A DNA stretch of 64,000 bases from Nymphaea colorata (lineage: Eukaryota; Streptophyta; Magnoliopsida; Nymphaeales; Nymphaeaceae): assembly GCF_008831285.2 (NCBI RefSeq), contig NC_045139.1, forward strand, positions 9,573,204-9,637,203. The letters run 5' to 3'. This document shows, piece by piece, positions 58,025 through 64,000 of the stretch; the first letter of the stretch is position 1, and each line of letters opens with the position of its first letter. A program made the position numbers and the translations under genes. The notes beneath the pieces are model-generated. The model worked only from the letters and a program-made list of their open reading frames with translations, searched no databases and had not been told where the DNA came from.

Positions 58025-59245
58025 ATGTATTCTTTCCAACGTGGTGTCACATTCCCTTATGATCACATCCTCGTTGGGGAAGGTCCTGAACGGTCCACAT
58101 ACATTTCTCTTGAGTCTCAACCTTTGGCTCCCGAATGGTATCGGACTTGGCATCCCACCTTCTCTCGGATGTTTCCTTCTTACTTTGAAGAATGTGGGCT
58201 AGAGACAGTGGCAGCTGGAGGAATGCAGTCAGTTGATGGAAATTTGGTACATGCAATCGCCGAGCGTTGGAACCCAAGGACCTCCTCCTTTTGGTTTCCT
58301 TGGGGAGAAATGACAATATTACTAGATGAATTTGCCGAAATACTAGACCTCCCTACCCCAACTTGTGACCCAAATGATCTATTGGAAAAACAATTCCTTA
58401 TGAACCCAACCAAGGTCAATGCAAATGACCTCATTGCTCACTTTACTGGACGGAAAACTTGGCCTTTAGTAGAAAACCATGAAAATCAAAGCATCAACAT
58501 GAAAAATTTGTATGAAGAATTTGGAACCTATGTTGAACCTTCTACCCTACCTCGAAAAGCCATAGGGAGAATTAAACATTGTATGATGCTCTGCACAGTA
58601 GGAGTGACCCTTTTTACCAATGGAAGTGACCTTTTAGATGTCCGTATTGCCCAACTTTTTCGAGTATGGGGGCATAGAGGTACCCGACACTTGTCAGTAG
58701 CAATGACAGCCTTAGCCTTCCTTTACTGAGGACTCACCCGCTTTACCATTGGAGATATCGACTTCATAGAAGGATGCACATATGCTTTACAATTGTGGTT
58801 CCTCAAGCATGCGGGACCCCAAGCCAATCTATTCAGAAACAATGATGGATCATTGACAACGTTGGAGCAATACCGTCATTTGATCGAGCAATTGAATGAA
58901 GAAGAGATCATTTGGGATTATTGTGATCGTCGGCAAAGCCTACCCCCATACACTCACCATCATCATGGGCGTACCACACTCTTGGGCCCTTACTTCATAG
59001 TTGATTATTGTGCTGATAGATGTATGAGACAGTTCTCTCAAAGGCAGAAGATGGTCTCTTTGCATGCACCAATTGAAGCTATTTCCGAATTTGACCTTAG
59101 TTCTCCTCAATGGACGGCATTGTTTGCAGTAGCTCGACAAGAATGGAAGTTACAAATATCATACACTTGGTTCATAGGCCCAGTGGTGAAGAAGGAATAT
59201 GCTGAGTGGTGGGATGCCAACCAACCACCATCCATCCTTCCCTAA
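58025..59245 (+). pseudogene. ORF1 upstream of gag, plant-mobile-domain-like
   Basis: ATG 58025 opens a frame of about 406 codons with one internal TGA at 58727-58729 (TGG to TGA fits) and no shift. The first part reads ERWNPRTSSFWFPWGEMTIL, then LDEFAEILDLPTP, a pattern like the plant mobile domain (PMD) found in Ogre ORF1 and in host MAIN-like proteins: an aromatic-rich HLP.GEMT.TL-type core. The second part has RMFPSYFEECGLE upstream and LQLWFLKHAGPQ, YFIVDYCADRCMRQF and SYTWFIGPVVKKEYAEWW. Its function in the element is unknown. There is no zinc knuckle. Confidence 0.75.
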
Positions 59246-59407
59246 AAAGTTTTATGTTGTCAACTTTGTATTCCTTCTGTCGTTGTCATCTTTATTAGTA
59301 TCTTTGCATGTAACTTTTAATGCAATATGAACATTCATTTTGTCATCATTTTCGCCCAATAACTCTATTTTCTTATGTCATAAGGTGAATACTTGAAAGC
59401 CAACAAG
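59246..59407 (+). other. spacer between ORF1 and gag
   Basis: 162 bp, AT-rich, no ORF. TTTTCTTATGTCATAAGGTG near 59368-59387 ends in a sequence that could be a splice donor (AAG|GTG), but its use cannot be judged. Confidence 0.5.
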
Positions 59408-61120
59408 ATGGTTGAAACTAGATCGCAAGCTAAGTAGACTCCCCAAAACGAGGCTTCATCCTCTGAACTCCGTCCAGAAACACTTGGTCTCCCAGCAATC
59501 GAGCCAGAAGCTTACTATATGTTCCGTTTGTTCATGGAGCGATTCATGAAGGAGCAAGAAGAGCAAAAGGCTTTGATGGTTACTCCAGAGCCGGATAATG
59601 AAAAGACTGCCAAGCAAAAAAGAAAAAAGAAAAACAAGTCTTTTGTTGAAAATCAGGATGAAGACTATTTGGGTTCAGATTCGGCAACTAGTAAAGAAGA
59701 AAAACCCGAACTGTTTTCTCTCAAAAAGAAAAAGACAATAAAGAAAAATAAAAAGGAAAAAGATGTTATGATAGAAAACAACTCACACAGTCCTATCACC
59801 ACTGAAAGTTCGGAAGAGAAGCCCAAAAGGAAGAAAAAACCTACCAAGAAAGTCAAAAGGACAAAGAAATACATCACTAGCAACAGCTCAGACAGTGAGA
59901 GTTCTGAAGAAAAAGTAAAGGAGATCAAGGGCAAGAAGAAAAAGACCAAGCCAGAATTGATCGAATCAAGTGATGATGAAAGTCCGACTAAGCGTAGATT
60001 CTATGAAATGGAGAAAAGAATGAACAATCTTGAGCTTAGGGGGAAGGGGAAACGTTCATACTCATGTAAGGACTACTACCTTGGCATTGAAGGAGACGAA
60101 GACGTGAAAGGCTTGCTCAGAGAATTCATCAGATATAATGGAACCACTTGTCCACACGTTCATCTTTCAACCTTTTTCAATGATTGCTACAAAATTCGGA
60201 CAAATAACAGAGCTTTGTTCCGATATTTTTCAAGAAGTCTTGAAGGCATTGCCGCACAATGGTATAAAGAAAATATCAATCCAATCGAGCTGAAGGAGTT
60301 TGACAAGTTGATTAACATGTTTGTTGAAAGATTCAAACAAAATGCTCCCATGGCTCCAACTCTCAGTACCATTTGCAGTCTTCGTCAGAAACAGGGAGAA
60401 AAGGCTTGAGAATTCATCCAAAAATGGAGAATGCAATGCAATAAGATGAAGGAGCCCATTTCTGAGACACAAGCCTTGTCACTCATTAGGAAAAATCTTG
60501 CCCAACCCTTGAAAAGTCTCATCCGTAATGCTCCAATCAAAACCTTTGCTGAGTTGATTGAACAAGCAAACTCGATAGAAGAAGGGATTGAAGAAGGAGA
60601 TTTTGATGGAATTATTGCTCCTAAGTACAAAGAAGATGGAAAGAAAGGAGGAATGACACAACTGCCTGTACAATTCATAGCCAATGCTGGCATTAGAAAG
60701 GACCATGATAATAACTACAAGCATGACAAGGGAGTCAGTTTCAAGAAGAACACATAGTTTCTCAAAGGCGACGATGAAAGGAAAAACAAACACCCAGGTT
60801 GGAGCTACGACCGCAAATTCACTCCTCTGAGCCAGTCTCGGGAGAAGATCCTGGAATACCTTCTCGCCAAAGGAACTATCGTCTTGCCAAAAGTATCAGA
60901 GCCTCCAAAAATGATGGGAGGAAATAAAGAAAAATTATGCAAGTTTCATCGTACCCCTGGTCATGACACTGAGGATTGTTTTGTCCTCAAAAATATTATT
61001 CAAGACTTCATCAACAAAGATCTCAAGATTTGTGATGATAACACCCCTGAGATACTAAGGAATCCATTCCCTGACCATGGAAAGGCGGCAGTGGCCATGA
61101 TCACTACAGGCACTCCACTT
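59408..61120 (+). pseudogene. Gypsy gag
   Basis: ATG 59408 (MVETRSQAK) begins a frame with stops at 59435 (TAG), 60407 (TGA) and 60755 (TAG) but no shift. A basic/acidic low-complexity region follows (about 59590-60000: KRKKKNKS, SSDSESSEEK, serine-acidic runs like casein kinase 2 sites). The gag core then reads LREFIRYNGTTCPHVHLSTF, AAQWYKENINPIEL and FKQNAPMAPTL, and continues past the TGA as EFIQKWRMQCNKM and IRNAPIKTFAELIEQAN. Near the end CKFHRTPGHDTEDCFVLKN is the short Cys/His motif of Tat-lineage gag. Lys-rich tracts may bind RNA or target the nucleus; this is inference. Confidence 0.88.
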
Positions 61121-62174
61121 CCGTACCATCCACAAGAGCACATTCGACCTTATATTGGGAGCAGCTCACACAAAGTCATGGTGGTAGACCAAGGTAAGGA
61201 ACCTCTAGATTTCATTGCTATGATGAATGGCAGGATAGAAAGTTTGCCCAAGACACTTCATTTGATTCCAAAGACTTTTATCTTACAAGGCGATGAATCA
61301 TCAAATGACTCCTCAGATGAAGATCCATGCTATTTGGACGTTCTCCCCTTGGAAGAACGTATGGATGAGGGAGACTCGATTCAAGCTTCTAAAAATCAGT
61401 CAATTACCTTCTCAGAAAAAGACCTCTCAAAATGGGGATATTTCCATGAAGATGCTCTTTACATCGTTGTCCAGGTCAATGGGATGACGGTGCCACATGT
61501 TTTGATTGATGGAGGAAGTGGTTTGAATATTTGTCCTGATCTCATGGCTAAAACATTGGGCTTTCGTGAAAGCAAATATCGTTCTGATAATACCAAGATC
61601 TACGGATACGATGGCCGAGGCATGAACAGCAAAGGTACCCTCGACATGAATGTGATCATTGAAAATACTAGCCATTGTATTGTATTTCATGTGGTAGATG
61701 TACCACCATCATACAACCTGCTTTTGGGACGACCTTGGATCCATCAAGTACGAGGGATCCCATCCACTCTTCATCAATGCCTGAAATGGAATTTTGGTCC
61801 ATCAGTCATCACTGTCCGTGCTGAGGATCCGGTCAAGAGGTTGATGCAACCTATGCTCCCTAGGCCAATTGATCCGGTAGATGTACCGAGCATAAGAACA
61901 ACAAAGGACAGACCTTTGGAAAGAATGGATGCAGAGCATGGAGATAGAGGAATCATCTGGGAATGTTTATACTATTTTAAGCAATCGTGAAAGTTACCAA
62001 GAACACCTATTGTATGTTCATTTCATGAAAAACCCCAAGGGTTTTCAGTTGCTTCTGAAAGGTGGCTACCGTCCATTCACTGGCCTTGGGAAAAATGAAG
62101 ATGGCATCTTGCAACCGATTAGCATCTCTTTTCAGATGAACATGAGAGGACTGGGATATCATGAAGGAATTTGA
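61121..62174 (+). pseudogene. Gypsy protease and G-patch-like tail
   Basis: The gag frame continues without a stop into the aspartic protease: VLIDGGSGLNICPDLMAKTL (active site around 61508), then YDGRGMNSKGTLDMNVII and YNLLLGRPWIHQVRGIPSTL. The frame ends at TGA 61988 after a shift. In the other frame (61929-62174) lies GGYRPFTGLGKNEDGILQPI, a glycine-rich G-patch-like segment known in Tat-lineage pol before RT, ending YHEGI and a stop. Confidence 0.85.
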
Positions 62175-62370
62175 AGAAGATCTTGGGGGCTAATAGTATT
62201 CACTTTTGTTTCAAAATCCTCCCATGAATTTTGTAATTTTGAACATCTTTTTGTCTCGTCTCATGAGAGAACCCATTCAATGAACTAAGAACCTTTTTTT
62301 TTATATATGCAAATACAAGTAATTTTTTGTTGTCAATTTCGTCCAACTCTTTCCTTTATCCTCTTTACAG
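62175..62370 (+). other. apparent intron between protease and RT
   Basis: About 200 bp without coding, T-rich toward the end, closing in a strong acceptor TTTATCCTCTTTACAG (AG at 62369-62370). Ogre elements are known to splice an intron between protease and RT. The donor is not certain; GTAATT at about 62320 and 62238 are candidates. Confidence 0.55.
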
Positions 62371-64000
62371 GATGTCGGAACTCAATATGTCTCAGTTTAT
62401 TCTTTTTCCACGAAAGTCCCCCCAGAAAGCATTTATCGAACAAGCAGTCGGTGAAATGGAACCTATGGCAATACCCGAGTCAGAATTACCATAATTCACT
62501 CAGATTCAGAAACAAGAACATCCCTCATCTTTGGTGAATGATCCAATTAAAGAAATTAATATTGGAACCAGTGAAGATCCTAAAATTCTTCAAATTGGCA
62601 CCAGTTTGTCAGTGAATGAGAAGAAAAGATTGGTGGACTTTCTTATAAGTAACCAAGAAGCTTTTGCTTGGACTTATGAAGATATGCCAGACTTAGACCC
62701 CCAATTGGTCGAACATCGTTTGCCCTTAAATCCTAATTGCAAGCCGATTAAGCAAAAATTGTGCAAGCTTGACCCTCGACTAGAAGGCCCTATAAAAGAA
62801 GGACTAGAGGACTTGCTAAAGGCAAAATTCATTCGTGCCATCGATTACCCCGAATGGTTGACGAACATCGTGGTGGTCCCCAAGAAAAATGGCAAAGTTA
62901 GGTTGTGCATCGACTTTCGAGACTTGAACAAAGCCACACCGAAGGATGATTATCCTATTCCAAACATTGATCTGTTGGTAGACAGTACTGCAGGCCATGC
63001 AATGTTTTCTTTCATGGATGGATATTCGGGATATAATCAAATCAAATTAGCAGTCAAAGATCAACCTAAGACCGCTTTTACTACACCCTGGGGTACTTTT
63101 TGTTACACGGTAATGCCATTCTGGTTGAAGAATGCTGGAGCAACCTATCAAAGAGCCATGGCCGCCATCTTCCATGACCAGATGCATAAAATCATGGATG
63201 CATATATCGATGACATATTGATCAAATCCAAGACAAGAGAAGATCACATTGAAACTCTTGCCCAAGTATTCGAGAGGCTTTTACAGTACAAGCTTCGCCT
63301 GAATCCTCAAAAATGTGTGTTCGGGGTTGAGTCAGGCAAACTGTTGGGTTTCATGGTCAGTAAGAAGGGAATTGAAATGGATCTTACAAAACCTAAGGCA
63401 ATAATCGATATGCCACCACCTACCAATATCAAGGAGTTGCGAAGCTTGCAAGGACGAATCCAATCCATCAGACGATTCATTTCCAATCTGGCCATGAGAT
63501 GCGAGCCATTCAACCAGCTACTGAGGAAAGGTGTCAAGTTTGAATGGGGTTTTGAATGCCAACAGTCATTCGAAAGGATCAAGAAATACCTTCTAAATCC
63601 ACCAATTCTAAAACCACCAACGTTGGGTAGACCACTGCTGCTTTACATCACAGTGAATGAGTCAGCATGTGGCGGCTTTTTGGCACAATATGAGGAAGGA
63701 AGTCGCACTGAATATGCAATCTATTACATTAGCAAGACTTTTGTTCAGTACGAAAAGAAGTACTCTCCAATAGAAAAAACTTGTCTGGCATTGGTTTGGA
63801 TGTGTCAGAAGTTGAGACATTATTTATTAGCTTGTGAGGTCAAGATACTCTCCAAACTAAATCCTCTCAAGTACATCTTGGAACAACCATTCCTTAATGG
63901 GCGTATCGCAAAATGGCAAGTTCTGTTGATGCAATATGATCTTGAATATGTGTCTCAAAAGTCAATCAAAGGACAAACAATTGCGGATCAGTTAGCAGAC
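62371..64000 (+). pseudogene. Gypsy reverse transcriptase and first RNase H (partial)
   Basis: Open to the window edge except for TAA at 62492-62494 (CAA fits). RT motifs are complete: VVVPKKNGKVRLCIDFRDLN, MFSFMDGYSGYNQIKL, FTTPWGTFCYTVMPF, and the catalytic YIDD at 63203-63214. One conserved glycine is changed (MPFGLKN reads MPFWLKN, TGG at 63122). RNase H follows (LLLYITVNESACGGFLAQ, YYISKTF, YSPIEKTCLALVW) with Asn where a catalytic Asp is usual, consistent with the degenerate first RNase H of the Tat lineage. The window ends at KGQTIADQLAD, the linker to a second RNase H. Confidence 0.92.

Larger units (their letters stand above)
53827..64000 (+). mobile_element. Tat/Ogre-like Ty3/Gypsy retrotransposon (runs off the right edge)
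   Basis: The order is 3392-bp LTR, primer site, leader, extra ORF1, gag, protease, apparent intron, RT and RNase H, with the window ending at the RNase H connection. The long LTR, extra ORF upstream of gag, non-Met primer site and intron before RT together point to the Tat lineage, Ogre-like. Six in-frame stops and one frameshift disable it. It is inserted in a LINE. The 3' half (second RNase H, integrase, 3' LTR) lies outside the window. Confidence 0.88.

Noticed and set aside
59665-59949. Phe/Leu-rich minus-strand ORF resembling a membrane protein
   Set aside because: The complement of the Lys/Glu-rich gag region; hydrophobicity is an artefact of AAA/GAA codons read backwards.

Overview
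This is nuclear DNA of a flowering plant. The evidence is large spliced genes with AT-rich introns, plant-type Copia and Ty3/Gypsy (Tat/Ogre-like) LTR retrotransposons primed by tRNA-like sites, LINE remnants, many (AT)n and (CT)n microsatellites, and a plant PIG-C homologue. The species cannot be named from the sequence. Two conserved host genes are clear: an intact PIG-C/GPI2 coding region (8404-9309, +) and the first two coding exons of a small conserved lysine-rich protein (12467-12553 and 14779-14880, +). A third host-like group is a family of intronless RING-H2 proteins on the minus strand: two intact members (23436-24074, 36691-37350) and one wrecked member (51467-52141).

Layout. 1-903 holds a possible minus-strand exon and a plus-strand promoter-like segment. 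904-5122 is a young Copia element with 253-bp LTRs and no gag. 5123-9309 is the PIG-C gene, with an inferred 5' leader intron. 9310-12466 is featureless intergenic DNA. 12467-14880 is the two-exon gene fragment, whose remaining exons are not seen. From about 15.2 kb to the right edge the window is nested repeats: Tat-type LTRs (16.6-21.5, 32.5-35.3, 39.7-48.5 kb); copies of the RING gene and its flanks (21.5-24.6, 29.9-30.5, 35.9-38.7, 48.5-49, 51.5-52.1 kb); LINE fragments (25.7-26.8, 50.1-51.2, 52.2-53.8 kb); an internally deleted Copia element with 360-bp LTRs (26831-29575); and from 53827 a long Tat/Ogre-like Gypsy element that runs off the right edge, with a 3.4-kb LTR, an extra ORF1, gag, protease, an apparent intron, reverse transcriptase and RNase H.

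How the parts relate. The RING genes share their promoter (a reverse-strand TATA box about 100 bp upstream of the ATG) and their 3' flanks, so they spread as genomic blocks, not by retrocopying. One block of about 3.0 kb (24107-27066, again at 48462-51466) contains a RING promoter, unrecognised coding remnants, a LINE fragment and the first part of a Copia LTR. Its second copy sits exactly where RING copy 3 is cut inside its zinc-binding domain. The mobile elements all look unable to act alone. Most of their in-frame stops can be explained by single C-to-T or G-to-A changes, as expected for methylated, silenced repeats.

All calls are read by eye from sequence and translations. Boundaries marked approximate come from comparing copies inside this window.
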